Positions 35,365 to 46,238 of a stretch of DNA of 64,000 nt are shown here, in pieces. The stretch's first letter is position 1, and every line of letters starts with the position of its first letter. This DNA is from Uranotaenia lowii (Eukaryota; Arthropoda; Insecta; Diptera; Culicidae): assembly GCF_029784155.1 (NCBI RefSeq), contig NC_073693.1, positions 152,617,442-152,681,441 of the forward strand. Direction: 5' to 3'. The translations under genes were made by a program, and so were the position numbers. The notes under the pieces are model-generated. The model made no database searches. It saw only the letters and a list, made by a program, of their open reading frames with translations, and was not told the DNA's origin.

Positions 35365-38022
35365 CTAATTATAGAGAGAACGAATCTCTGCGATGGAAGA
35401 CTGCATCGATTTGCCTCTGAAGTTGGAGATGATTTTGTTGGCCATCTCTTCGATCGATTCAATGCCCGCAATCCGATGAAGATCTTCGGTGCTGTGCCAA
35501 GGTGGAAGCCGCAAAATCATTTTCAGAACCTTGTTCTGAATCCTCTGGATGGCTTTCTTCCTCGTCGCGCAGCAGCTAGACCAAATCGGAACTGCATACA
35601 TTATCGCTGGTCGGAATACCTGTTTGTAGATTAACATCTTGTTTCGCAGACACAACCTGGATTTCCTGTTGATGAGAGAATAAAGAGATTTAGTATATTT
35701 ATTACACTTAGATTGAATATCTTCAATGTGATTTTTAAAAGTAAGATTCCGATCAAGTGTAAGTCCCAGGTACTTCACGTGATCAGACCATTCTAATGAA
35801 ACCCCATTAAAAGTTATGGAATGATTTTCATTAGGTTTTAAAAAATTTGCTCTTGGCTTATGGGGAAATAAAATAAGTTGAGTTTTGGAAGCGTTAGGAG
35901 AAATTTTCCACATTTTCAAGTAATTCAAAAAGGAATTTAAATTTTGTTGCAATCTACTGCGTACCACCCGTAAATTTCGACCTTTGGCTGAAAGCAAAGT
36001 ATCGTCAGCAAATAATCTTCTACCTTTTCCTTCTGGGACATCAGGAAGATCAGAAGTAAAAATATTGTATAAAATAGGCCCAAGTATACTACCCTGAGGG
36101 ACACCAGCTCTAATGGGTATCCTTTCAGAGCATGAATTTTGATAGCTTACTTGCAAAGTTCGGCTAGTCAAATAATTTTGAATAATTTTGGTGAGATATA
36201 CAGGAAAATCAAATCGAGCTAATTTAGCTACTAAACCTTTGTGCCAAACACTGTCAAAAGCTTTTTCAATATCAAGAAGAGCAACACCAGTTGAATAACC
36301 CTCAGATTTGCTAGCGTTAATCATATTAGTTACACTCAAAAGTTGATGTGTAGTAGAATGTCCATAACGAAAACCAAATTGTTCATCAGGGAAAATAGAA
36401 TTCTGATTAATGTGAATCATCATTCTATTCAAAATAACTCTCTCAAATAGTTTACTTAAAGAAGGAAGCAAACTAATTGGTCGATAACTTGAAGGCTCTG
36501 AAGCACTTTTTCCAGGTTTCAAAATTGGAGTTACTTTGGCATTTTTCCATTTATTGGGAAAATAAGCCAAGTGAAAACATTTATTGAAGATTTTAACTAA
36601 AAAATTTAAAGTGCTTTCAGGCAACTTTTTAATAAGAATATAGAAAATCCCATCTTCCCCCGGGGCTTTCATATTTTTAAATTTTTTGAAAATCAATTTA
36701 AGTTCATCAATATTTGTCTCACAAGAACTTTCAAACACAATTTGCTTAGAAAGAATATCATCAAATTCTAGGGAAATTTGAGCATCAATTGGACTTACAA
36801 CGTTTAAATTAAAATCATGAGCAGACTCAAATTGTTGGGCTAATTTTTGAGCTTTTTCTGAATTAGTTAAAAGAAGTTTATCCCCATCTTTCAAAGAAGG
36901 AATTGGCTTCTGAGGCTTTTTTAGAATTTTAGTTAATTTCCAAAATGGCTTTGAGTAGGGTTTTATGTCCTCTACTGCTTTAGCAAAATTTTCATTACGG
37001 ATGAAATTTAAACGACGTTTGATCTCTTTTTGAAGGTCGCAATAAATTAATTTCAAATAAGGATCCCTAGTTCGTTGAAATTGGCGTCGACGAATGTTTT
37101 TCAGTCGTATCAAAAACTGAAGATCATCATCAATTAAAGGTTGATTAAATTTATGTTTAACTTTAGGTATTGAAGCGGCTCTAGCATTGACTATTGAAGT
37201 TGTCAAATTTTCTACAGCCAAATCAATATCTTCTATTGAATTCAATGGAACGTTTACATCTAGATTACGTTCAATAAAATTCATATATCGCTCCCAGTTA
37301 GCCTTTTGAAAATTAAAAGTTGATTTTAAAGGGTTTTCAATGGGACTTTGGGATAAAGAAAATGTTACTGGAAGGTGGTCTGAATCGAGGTCCGCATGAG
37401 TAACTAATTGATTACAATGCTCGCCTAAATCCGTTAGAACCAAATCAATTGTGGAGGGATTTCTAATTGAAGAAAAACAAGTATGCCCATTAGGATATTC
37501 AACAGTATAATAACCTGCAGAGCAGTCATTAAACAAAATATTCCCATTTGAATTTGATGAAATATTATTCCAAGATCGGTGTTTTGCATTAAAGTCACCA
37601 ATAATAAAAAATTTAGATTTATTTCTGGTGAGTTTTTGTAAATCTCCCTTCAAAAAATTTTTCTGTTCACCGCTACATTGAAAAGGCAAATATGCGGCAA
37701 CAGTTATAATTTTCCCCATAGAAGTTTCTAATTCAATTCCAATTGTTTCTAAGACTTTTGTATTGAAAGAAGGAAGAAGTCTAAATTTGAGACGACTATT
37801 GATGACAATAGCTACACCCCCACCTTGTCGATCAAGTCGATCATTTCGTAAAATTTTAAAGAAAGCATTGCTTTTCAAGTTATTGTCTGGCTTTAAAAAA
37901 GTTTCAGTGATGGCAGCAATATGTATGTTTTGAGTTTTCAAAAATAAAAAGAACTCGTCTTGGTTAGCCAGCAAAGATCTAGCGTTCCAATTCATAATAT
38001 TTAAACATCTATTTGGATCCAT
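35365..38022 (-). CDS. Jockey ORF2: apurinic-like endonuclease and reverse transcriptase (885 aa)
   Basis: ORF2 encodes the enzyme that nicks target DNA and copies the element RNA into it. The endonuclease domain spans about residues 8-225: NWNARSL (11-17), catalytic Glu40 in ITETF, IGDFNAKHRSWN (141-152), IDLVLTD (192-198) and SDHLP (214-218). The reverse transcriptase spans about 450-720: KAPGEDGI (452-459), SYRPISLLPSLSKLFERV (512-529), EQFGFRYGHSTTHQL (547-561), LLDIEKAFDSVWHKGL (582-597; Asp584), GVPQGSILGP (640-649), LFADDTLLS (670-678, catalytic FADD) and YLGLTLD (751-757). No RNase H domain follows, as usual for Jockey. The ATG overlaps the end of ORF1 by 14 nt in another frame, a typical arrangement for reinitiation-coupled translation. 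Length and motifs are full and I see no broken residue. Confidence 0.96.
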   Translation of the reverse strand: MDPNRCLNIMNWNARSLLANQDEFFLFLKTQNIHIAAITETFLKPDNNLKSNAFFKILRNDRLDRQGGGVAIVINSRLKFRLLPSFNTKVLETIGIELETSMGKIITVAAYLPFQCSGEQKNFLKGDLQKLTRNKSKFFIIGDFNAKHRSWNNISSNSNGNILFNDCSAGYYTVEYPNGHTCFSSIRNPSTIDLVLTDLGEHCNQLVTHADLDSDHLPVTFSLSQSPIENPLKSTFNFQKANWERYMNFIERNLDVNVPLNSIEDIDLAVENLTTSIVNARAASIPKVKHKFNQPLIDDDLQFLIRLKNIRRRQFQRTRDPYLKLIYCDLQKEIKRRLNFIRNENFAKAVEDIKPYSKPFWKLTKILKKPQKPIPSLKDGDKLLLTNSEKAQKLAQQFESAHDFNLNVVSPIDAQISLEFDDILSKQIVFESSCETNIDELKLIFKKFKNMKAPGEDGIFYILIKKLPESTLNFLVKIFNKCFHLAYFPNKWKNAKVTPILKPGKSASEPSSYRPISLLPSLSKLFERVILNRMMIHINQNSIFPDEQFGFRYGHSTTHQLLSVTNMINASKSEGYSTGVALLDIEKAFDSVWHKGLVAKLARFDFPVYLTKIIQNYLTSRTLQVSYQNSCSERIPIRAGVPQGSILGPILYNIFTSDLPDVPEGKGRRLFADDTLLSAKGRNLRVVRSRLQQNLNSFLNYLKMWKISPNASKTQLILFPHKPRANFLKPNENHSITFNGVSLEWSDHVKYLGLTLDRNLTFKNHIEDIQSKCNKYTKSLYSLINRKSRLCLRNKMLIYKQVFRPAIMYAVPIWSSCCATRKKAIQRIQNKVLKMILRLPPWHSTEDLHRIAGIESIEEMANKIISNFRGKSMQSSIAEIRSLYN

Positions 38023-39442
38023 GAGGGAATCGTAAAGTCATAATAATTTTGTTAGCATAATTAAAAGAAGTTTGAAAAGCTTCAAACATTGAATTTGCTT
38101 TCAACATAAGTTGCATCATTTCCATTAAATTTTGATGCAAAAATTTTAATTTTTCCTCAGTAATCTCACCCAAATCAACAAAATTGTTAGAATCAGAAGA
38201 GGAAGGAGAAGAAAAAGTATTTGAATTTCGGGGATTTTCCCAAGCCTTCGCATGAACGTTGAGACTTGGTTTTTTCCCATTTTTATTAGTTAAACCTGAA
38301 GAGGGAAACCCATTTTCAACCACCTCTGAGAACGATAAACAACGAGTCTGTGGCGCAGAATCAGCCCAGGTAACATTAAAATCACTTCGGGTATTACCCA
38401 GCCGTGATTCCAATGTAGACCGAGGCTGAATGCGAACAGGCAGGTTGTTTGCCGGCCCGACGTGTGAAGACGAAAAAGAGGAAGGAGGAGAAGAAACTTT
38501 TCTGGAAACTTTGGGATTTTTCCTAGAAGCAATAATTTTTGCCCTGATGGGACAGTCTAGCGAATTCGAGGAATGATTACCTGCGCAATTTGCACACTTA
38601 AAAAATTCTGTTTTTGGCTTATCACCACCAAAAAGGCATTTAGATTTTTCATGATCGAATGAGCCGCAAAACATGCATCTGGCATTCATTCTACAATTTT
38701 TAGTGCCATGACAAAAAGCTTGACAACGGCGACATTGCGTAATATTTTGAAGAAAATTGGTAGAAGATTTACGAAAAGGTTCGAATTTGACTCGACAATG
38801 AAACATAAGACGAGCCTTTTCAAGAATTTGCAAATTATTAACCTGATCCTTTTTAAAATGGATCAAATAAAGTTCAGGAGCAAAACCAACACTACTGATA
38901 TTATTCGTGTTGGTTCTTTTCCTCATTTGAATTACTTGAATTGGAGAAAAACCTAACAAAGAATTTAATTCAGCTGTGATCTCATCCGGTGTCTGATCGC
39001 CAGTGAGACCACGAAGTACAACTTTAAATGGACGATCACTTCTAGTGTCGTACGTAAAAAATTGGTGTTTTTTATTATTCAAATAATTTAAAACCTTTTG
39101 AAAATCATTAAAAGATTCCGCCAATATACGAGCAGTTCCCCTTCGACCGATCTGAAAAGAAATCTTTACATCCTTGACGGAAGTGACGATTTCTTTTCGA
39201 AAGGCATTGAAGTCAGGAATCGTGACCGTTATTGGTGGAATCTTTTCGTTTTTAAGAGTATAAGAAGAAGAAGAAGGTTTCTTAGTACTCTTATCAGAAT
39301 TAAATATGAATATTTCCTCATCACCGATGTTATGAAGGACATCGAATGAATTGGAAATTTCAACTTTTTTGGCAGATGGCCCTGGATTAGGTTCAGCAAT
39401 CCGTTTTCTTCCGGCCCTTGAGCCGGCCGAAGACTTCCCCAT
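38009..39442 (-). CDS. Jockey ORF1: Gag-like RNA-binding protein with three zinc knuckles (477 aa)
   Basis: ORF1 proteins of this clade bind element RNA and bring it to the nucleus. The ATG at 39442 (MGKSSAGSRAGRKR...) is preferred over the open upstream extension to 39604, because the extra 54 residues are hydrophobic, composition-biased leader sequence. A basic, serine-rich N-terminus is followed by a PRE_C2HC-type region at about residues 70-235 (FKVVLRGLTGDQTPDEI, ELYLIHFKKDQVNNLQIL). Three CCHC knuckles follow: CRRCQAFCHGTKNC (237-250), CMFCGSFDHEKSKC (256-269) and CANCAGNHSSNSLDC (283-297). A Ser/Pro/Asn-rich linker and a C-terminal helix (EEKLKFLHQNLMEMMQLML) end the chain, the latter possibly for multimerisation. 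The last codons overlap the ORF2 start. Frame is intact. Confidence 0.93.
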   Translation of the reverse strand: MGKSSAGSRAGRKRIAEPNPGPSAKKVEISNSFDVLHNIGDEEIFIFNSDKSTKKPSSSSYTLKNEKIPPITVTIPDFNAFRKEIVTSVKDVKISFQIGRRGTARILAESFNDFQKVLNYLNNKKHQFFTYDTRSDRPFKVVLRGLTGDQTPDEITAELNSLLGFSPIQVIQMRKRTNTNNISSVGFAPELYLIHFKKDQVNNLQILEKARLMFHCRVKFEPFRKSSTNFLQNITQCRRCQAFCHGTKNCRMNARCMFCGSFDHEKSKCLFGGDKPKTEFFKCANCAGNHSSNSLDCPIRAKIIASRKNPKVSRKVSSPPSSFSSSHVGPANNLPVRIQPRSTLESRLGNTRSDFNVTWADSAPQTRCLSFSEVVENGFPSSGLTNKNGKKPSLNVHAKAWENPRNSNTFSSPSSSDSNNFVDLGEITEEKLKFLHQNLMEMMQLMLKANSMFEAFQTSFNYANKIIMTLRFPHGSK

Positions 39443-39638
39443 GCTGGAAAGAAAAGAGAAAATATGAATAAAAGAAAATGAAAATAATTTTAGCACTGAA
39501 AAGTGCTGATTGAAATACAGGTAAGGAAAAAATAAATAATGTAAAATGTTCCTGCAGGTACACAGCAACGATACGATGCTCCGGCGTACGTGTTGACGGC
39601 TCAACGGTACAGATGGAAGTGAGGAGATTTGGCCGGAT

Positions 39639-42132
39639 ATTGCTCGGTTTTTGGAATGTAAAATTTCAGATTATTTTCCCGGTTTTCACCATGTTTTCCA
39701 ATTAATTTGCCAGGAAGTGCCCGGCCCGGCTACGTACAAAAATATTTTATACATATACCTACATTGGACCTCTTCCACTGATGCACTGTTCCGCACTGCA
39801 TAGCGGCTTTTTTAAAGAAAACATTCCTGCATTGAAATCTTTCTGGTTTGATACACTGAGCGACACAGCAGCGTCGCTAGAGCACAATTTTCTAGCCAGC
39901 TCCTTCTCTTTTCTTTAGAGCGAGCGACGGCCACCCGACCGTCAGAGCAACCGCAATCGGGCGCACTCGGCAAAAAGATTTGTGAACGTTGATCGGCTGA
40001 GCAGTGCACTCGGAAACCGAAATGATAAAAGTGTAATTCGTTCTCTGCTCTGTTCTGTTTGCGAGGTGTTGGACAAGCATGCAGATAGGTAAAACGTAAT
40101 TTAAGTTCTGAATGTGTATAAAAACATAAAAATATAGGTAATTCAATATGTGTGGCCCATGATTCCCCACAAGCTATGATTTGCAAATTGGTTGCATTTG
40201 AGTGTTTATTGATGTTTCATCAAAAATTCTTTTTCCATTTGAAAGATCATGACAAATTTAAGATCATAAGCGTATGAGCATATTTTTGTTATGCTCTTTA
40301 GGTTCCCCATCGATCAAATTAGCGGGTGTATTTTTAATTATGTAAGTAAATTTTTCTAACTTTTTTTAGCTTGATCAATAAAAGAAGCATTTGATGCGTA
40401 TTTCAGTAAACAACATAAAGGAATATATGCTCACGCAAAGCGACGACGATGACAGTTGGTTTGAGATTTTTATCTCAACACACATCTGAGATATTAAAAG
40501 TGGCCCACGTTTCCCCATGGCCCACGATACCGCACTCTCCCCTATATATTTCATTAAACTCAAAAACAAATTCAAACAAAAGATTAGAAATGAAATGAAA
40601 AAAAAAATTAAAAATGATGTGAAATGACAAAAATAACAAGTGGATAAAATAAAGAAATAATGTAATTGAGATTACTTCATGTTCTGTAACTAATACTTTA
40701 AATTAAAAAAAAACACTTAAGAAATAAAATTAAAAAAAAATTTTAAATTCATCTGGAAACCGCTGAATTCATTCAAAATTTTTTGAACAGCTTTGGACCC
40801 AAAGTGATCTGTCCAAGACTGGACTGCACACAATTTAGTCCTGCGTGGAAATTAGCTTATTCGATTTATCTAAAATTGCCTTTCCCATGTAGTATTTTAC
40901 GAATTGACAGTAGGTACACTGGTGCGGTGGTGACCATCGGAAAGCAAATCGAGTTGCCAACGCAGCGGCAGACGGCTGGCGCATGGCAATCAATTTGTGG
41001 GCACTGACAAGGGTTGAACTGCAGTAGATAACGCACTGCGCGGTGACGATTAATGTGGGCCATGTTGGAAAAAATCCAACTATTAACGTCCCTTACAGTC
41101 TCGAACTTGTTCTCGGATTCAAATTCGAATCGGAAATTATCGAATGCTCGGAGCCATTTAAGAGTTCGATTTCCGATTTTGATCCGTATTCACTAATTTT
41201 AACTCAATTATGGTCGCTATTTATCACGCCCCGCAATTGCCTTTTCGGATATGCAAAATCACTTTGTTAGGTAATTAATTTTCGTTCGACGATATAATTC
41301 GATGATCACCTAAACCGGGTGGCGCATTTTAAGATAACCAATTATGGATTGCGTGTGATACGATCTCTGAATTCATTAGCGAAAGTGATAGGGTCAATAT
41401 TTTAAGATTACAAACGGTGGTAATTTTTGATTTTCTATGATTTTGAAGATACAATCTACCTTATGCTGAAGATAAGTGTTAAAAATCCCTCGATTCTCGA
41501 TAGATATAGATAAAAAAATTCTTAAAACACACTAGATCAAGCAATCCATACAGCTTTTTCGACAAATTTAGTGAACCGATTCGATTTTCAGTGCACGTTT
41601 TTTACCTAAATCCGATCGAAAGTTATAATTATCATGCATCCTAATGATAATTTAGTACTAAGCGAAGAAAAAGATCGATATATCATTTCGATAATCGGTC
41701 TGTATTCATGGAAAACAGCACTTATAAAATTTAGAATAAAACCCGTGGTTACCGAACAGCACATTGAGGGGAGGGCGATTTGTCCTTAAATTAATGGGGG
41801 CATATCGATCGGATATTTAAAATTTAATGAATCTTCAGTTTACCACAGTTTTTCATCAATGGATAATCCAAATATATAATTTGAACAATCAAAAAAATCA
41901 ATGGTGAAGAAGTTTTAGGCAATTATCATAGTTTAAAAGCTTATTTCAGTTGATCACTTTCTACAACTTAAGTGATGGTTAGCCACCAAAAAATTTAATT
42001 TGATTGTTTTTCGTGTTTAAATGAATACCTAGTAATCATTTTTTTTTAAATTACAAGGTATTGGTTTTAATAACACATTTGTGTAAAAATAATCCACTAA
42101 AAACTTCGCAAATTTTCAAAATTTATTAAAAT
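39639..42132. other. Intergenic stretch with a GC-richer island at about 39850-40060
   Basis: 39640-39740 continues the degenerate CCGGAT/CCCGG repeat into which the Jockey element inserted. 39850-40060 is CpG-rich (GAGCGAGCGACGGCCACCCG, CAATCGGGCGCACTCGG) and could be a promoter or untranslated exon, but no coding exon is seen. 40500-40550 (CCCACGATACCGCACTCTCC) looks like one end of a MITE whose partner I did not find. 40550-42130 is AT-rich. Confidence 0.3.
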
Positions 42133-42180
42133 ACTAGCTGACCCGGAAAACTTTGTTGAGCCTGTATTTTTGAGAATTTT
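42133..42180 (+). repeat. ACTAGCTGACCCGG repeat, 5' end only (copy E)
   Basis: ACTAGCTGACCCGGAAAACT followed by TTGTTGAGCCTG matches the 5' start of the repeat at 32087. The rest of the element is not recognisable and there is no TATAGAT terminus downstream. Confidence 0.5.
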
Positions 42181-43349
42181 TTTTATATTTTAGCACTGTT
42201 CCCTAGTCAGCTTTCCTTTTGAGTGGATAAAAGCAAGTGGATACCCTTGTGTCAGAAAAAAAATCAAGAATTATAGTTCAATATACAAATTAGTTATTAA
42301 CTTTTGGTTAGCAATCTTATTTTCTTCTGGTAACTTAAGAACGCTTACCTAATCTATCAAGTTTCAATTTAGTTTAGCCATCATTCTTATTCAAAAACTC
42401 CTATCTGATCAAGTATTATAAAATTGCTGAAGATTTATTTGAACAGAAAATAGTTTTTTTTTTTTTTGCTGGAGTCGTCATAAACTGAGTTTTTTTTTCG
42501 ATTTGTTATTACCTCTGTATTTAAATACATTGAAGGTTTCTTTAAGCATGATCGTCAGAATAGAAAAATTTAAAAAAAATTATGAAATTTATAAATAAAT
42601 CTGATAAACAATAAAGCAAGTCATGATACAGTTCAGTTGTGGTATATGTAACCGTAGGCCTTCTCCATAGTCTCAAAATTCTGGTTTGTGGAAAAAATAA
42701 AATGATCATGATACTCATTGTCTTGTTTATGATTAATGCCCATGTTTCACTTTTGAAACATAAGTTTTCAATTCCTTTCAAAAGAACTAAGAAAAATTAT
42801 AAAGTCATTCTAAAACTACTGAAAGTCACATTTATAAAGAAACCACTGAATTATTGAGAAAATAAAAGGGAACAATGTGGTTAAACGAAAGAGTCAAGCT
42901 TTAATATATGTTCATAACAAGTTGAGTGTAGATTATATATCTTTTCAATTGGCTATAGAAAGATTTTCCAATTTGTAAGCACAATCGACCATACCAAGAT
43001 AATAATAAGAGTTATTTGTGCAAAATATTTTAGTTCAGTTCGAAGAGAAAAGTTGAGTACAAATATAACGAAAATGCATTTAACTTCGCTCATCATAATC
43101 CTGAAGCATTTTCTTTTGATAGTTTGTTTTAAGCACTTAAAAAAACAAAGAAGTAGGATCATTTCAAGTTAATTTTTTATAATTTATTATATATGTATCC
43201 AAACATTTATTTAAACAATATCCGATTACGACTATATTCCTTAGAAAAATTTAAACAGATGATTCAGGAGTTCCTTTAGCCAACTATTTGTTTTTGCGGC
43301 CCGCGTCAGTCATTGAATCGTTGAATGCAGTGGCCCCGACAGTATTTCA
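42181..43349. other. AT-rich intergenic, no gene seen
   Basis: Long A/T runs and short frames only. It leads into the degenerate reverse transcriptase at 43350. Confidence 0.4.
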
Positions 43350-44482
43350 TCACAGGTGCTTAAACATCATAGTATACATTTCGCAAAAATTCTCTCAGAA
43401 TGCTTCAACAAGATTTTAGAGACAGGAACCTACCCTGAATGTCTCAAGACAGCTAGAGTTATTCCAATATTTAAATCTGGAGATACTCTCGATGTAAATA
43501 ACTACCGTCCCATTTCATCTTTAAGCATTTTTAGTAAGGTTTTCGAAAAGCTTTTAAACGAAAAAATCGTTTTCTACAATCTTCAATAAGGGTTTAAATC
43601 TGGAACAAGTACGCTTACAGCCATTTGCGAATTGTTTGATTCCGTAATTGAAAAAAAAGATGCCAAAAAAATCGTGGGTGGACTCTTTCTAGACCTTAAG
43701 AAGGCCTTCGACACTCTTAATCATGATATATTACTTACAAAATTGAAGTGTTATGGCATAAGCCAACAATCTTATACGCAGCTAGTTGGCTAACAGGAAA
43801 CAATTTGTCATCTTAGGTGAGGCAAAGAGCTCTCAAGAGAGCTTGGATGTTGGTTTCCCACAAGGCAGCAATATAGGACCTTTACTGTATTCACTGTTCA
43901 TCTCAGCAAATTACCGCTGCGTGGTATACCTCGTCTATTTGCTGGTGATACAGCCTTATTTTATCCTGTAAACTGTCCAAATGCTGTTATAACCAACATG
44001 GAAGAAGATTTAAAACTCCTTCACAAATATTTTTCAGCTAACCTCCTGACTCCTAAAAGCTGTTTGGGGCAGAGCGTCATTATCCCTTGTTTCTCGTCTA
44101 CAAACCCTTCAAAACCGTTGTCTGAAAACCTTATTGAATTTCCGTTTTCTCTATCCAACCAATTTAATTTATTCTAATCACTCTCACAATATATTACCTA
44201 TCTCCATACTTTGTGATCTTCAAACTATAACCTATGTTTTGATAACTTAAAATATTCAAACAATAATCAAAGCTTAAGATTCAATGCGGGTTTTGCGATA
44301 TCACAATACTCGTCAATCTCACCATTTGATGCGCAGTACAAGTTCAATTTAGTGTTGGCCAACGTTGAATTTTCTTCATTGGTCCAACAAAATTCAACAG
44401 CCTTCCTGAAGAAATTAAAAACTGTTCCAACAGAAATATTTTTAAGACCAAACTTATGCAGTACTACAAAGATAACCTAAAC
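43350..44482 (+). pseudogene. Degenerate non-LTR retrotransposon reverse transcriptase (CR1/L2-like layout)
   Basis: Reading + strand frames in order gives FNKILETGTYPECLKTARVI, YRPISSLSIFSKVFEKLL, a stop at 43587, GFKSGTSTLTAI, FLDLKKAFDTLNHDILLTKL, a frame change near 43780, then PQGSNIGPLLYSLFIS (43860-43905), a damaged FAGDTALF where the catalytic box should be, and near the end LPEEIKNCSNRNIFKTKL (about 44405-44460). These are the fingers, palm and C-terminal blocks of an RT of the CR1/L2 kind. N-terminal endonuclease and the 5' half are missing, and there are at least three frame breaks. Clade assignment is tentative. Confidence 0.8.
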
Positions 44483-44569
44483 CGATGATCAACCAACCAC
44501 TTATTTCAGTCCTTTTTTTCAAAATGTTCTTAGCGAAAAATTTAATTTAAATTATGTAGTTTTAGTCGT

Positions 44570-46238
44570 ATTCTTAGTCACTCTTTTTATGTATGTAGTA
44601 TGTATGTAGATAATCCACCATGGGTGCACGGATTCACCGCAGTTTTATCAAAGCATGTGTCCATATGCATTCTTTAGATAACACAAATCTTCAATGCAGT
44701 GTTCACAATACCCGACACCATGGCTACGTGTGAACTGTTGTGGAATGGATGTACTTCGTGTTCATGAAAGTATATTTTTGAGAAATTATTCAATCAGCTA
44801 CACAACAAGTTCAAAATTCATAACATCTTCAATGTTATGAATTTACTACAGGTATTCCAGCATCCGTGTATATACCTGGCCAGCTGTATATACCTGGCCA
44901 GCTGGCAACTGATTGAAAATTCTGATATATAAGGTTCATCTTACCCATCGGCCGATAATGGTTGATTTATCCATAACCTACTGTCGTAACCAGATCCAAA
45001 CACAATTCACATGGATCCTAGTTAAAAATTTGTACTTCTTGAGCTGATCATGATTTTTGCCTGCAAATTTCATTTCACTTTCCCTTTTTCAACCTTTTCT
45101 TCACTTAGCTCATACACTTTTGCTAATTAGTACCCAATGCACACAGTCACTCTTTTCTTCTTTTCATTTTCATCAACTCTGCTTCCTGAACTCTTTTATT
45201 TTAGCACCCCTGATTTTCCTGATACAATAATAGCACGACATTTTCCTCCTGTTAGCAATCTTCACTGAACTTCTTTTACTCTTTTCGTTCCGCTTCTCCG
45301 TCAATGATCTTTGATACTTGAGAATAGCACCGTCACAGCAGGCTGTGCAATTTACTTTAATGCAGCGCACAACTGCTCGAAACATAAATGATTTCCGAGC
45401 ATCTCGGAGTGTTTGCTCGAATATTTCTCTCGGCTGCCCGTTCGCTCGCACTATTTTATTATTGAACCCACGCACACTAATATATCTAATACCGTATTTG
45501 TTTATGCCGAGTGTTGCACTAGTGTTGCACTGGTGCACCACTAGGTGCTGTCAAACTGTTTGTTTATTCGGACGGTGTTGCACTGGTTTTGACCTGTCGG
45601 AGTTCTGCTTACGGACGGTGGCCCACCGATAATTTTGCCAGTGTTGCGAGAGAGCGTGTGAGTGAGTGAGGTAGCAATACACTGGCGACGATTTGTGTTT
45701 GTTTTTGTCGGGTACGGTGGAACACTGATCGAGGGGAGAAAACAAATACTGTATAAGATTCCGATCAATGACTCCTCAAGGCTGCCCAGTGCTCACGTTC
45801 AAATTCAGCATAAATTTTTTTCTAATTTTTCACAAAACGGCTCCCCTGACTAATAGGTTACAATTTCTGGTATATTGTCACTAACAATCACATTTTGGCA
45901 AACATCCTCCCCACAGCTGCAAACTTTCTTCATTCACACAATCTTCACGGCGACGCCGCTTGTTTTTCCGATCAATTCCTCCGCCATTCACTATTTCTCA
46001 CATTCAAAGACTTTCTGTTTTGAATATAACTTTTAAAAAACACAGACTACATTTGTTTCCTTGTTCGGATCATATATTTCGGCTTCATTTATTTTTACCG
46101 AACGACAACGTCGATGCTGAATGTAGCAATCCTCGTCGATATCACGTTGAACTGCGAACTTTTGGAGCTAACATCAGAACGAACCGCACTCGACGGGAAA
46201 CCGATTGAGACTGTATTCTTAGTCACTCTTTTTATGTA
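44570..46238. repeat. 26-bp direct repeat bracketing a ~1.6-kb insertion
   Basis: GTATTCTTAGTCACTCTTTTTATGTAT occurs at about 44571-44597 and again at about 46212-46238. The sequence after the second copy reads on as plausible 3' UTR of the retroelement fragment that ends at 44482, so the 1.6 kb between looks like an insertion with an unusually long target duplication, as non-LTR machinery can make. The insert has no TG...CA ends, so it is not a simple LTR, and no frame I can name. Its right half is GC-richer (45430-45760). Confidence 0.6.
44868..44903 (+). repeat. 18-bp exact tandem duplication
   Basis: GTATATACCTGGCCAGCT is present twice head-to-tail at 44868-44885 and 44886-44903, inside the 1.6-kb insertion. 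Confidence 0.9.

Larger units (their letters stand above)
35093..39638 (-). mobile_element. Complete Jockey-like non-LTR retrotransposon
   Basis: The element 35107-39624 (4.5 kb) lies on the minus strand. It is bounded by a perfect 14-bp target duplication, AGATTTGGCCGGAT, at 35093-35106 and 39625-39638. From its 5' end (39624) come a ~180-bp leader, ORF1 (39442-38009), ORF2 (38022-35365), a ~240-bp 3' UTR, and a poly(A) tail of about 20 bases (35107-35126 as T on the plus strand). Both ORFs are uninterrupted and all catalytic motifs are present, so this is a recent insertion and potentially active. ORF layout, zinc knuckles in ORF1 and the absence of an RNase H domain fit the Jockey clade. 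The target AGATTTGGCCGGAT sits in a degenerate CCGGAT-rich repeat. Confidence 0.95.

Noticed and set aside
40495..40560. MITE end reading inverted GGGGAGAGTGCGGTATCG
   Set aside because: Looks like a known style of mosquito MITE terminus but the opposite end was not found.
45173..45541. 122-codon minus-strand frame rich in Lys/Arg and Cys
   Set aside because: No known domain and it lies inside the inserted 1.6-kb segment without start context or introns.
44597..46210. Solo LTR
   Set aside because: No TG...CA ends, and the flanking repeat is about 26 bp, not the 4-6 bp of LTR elements.
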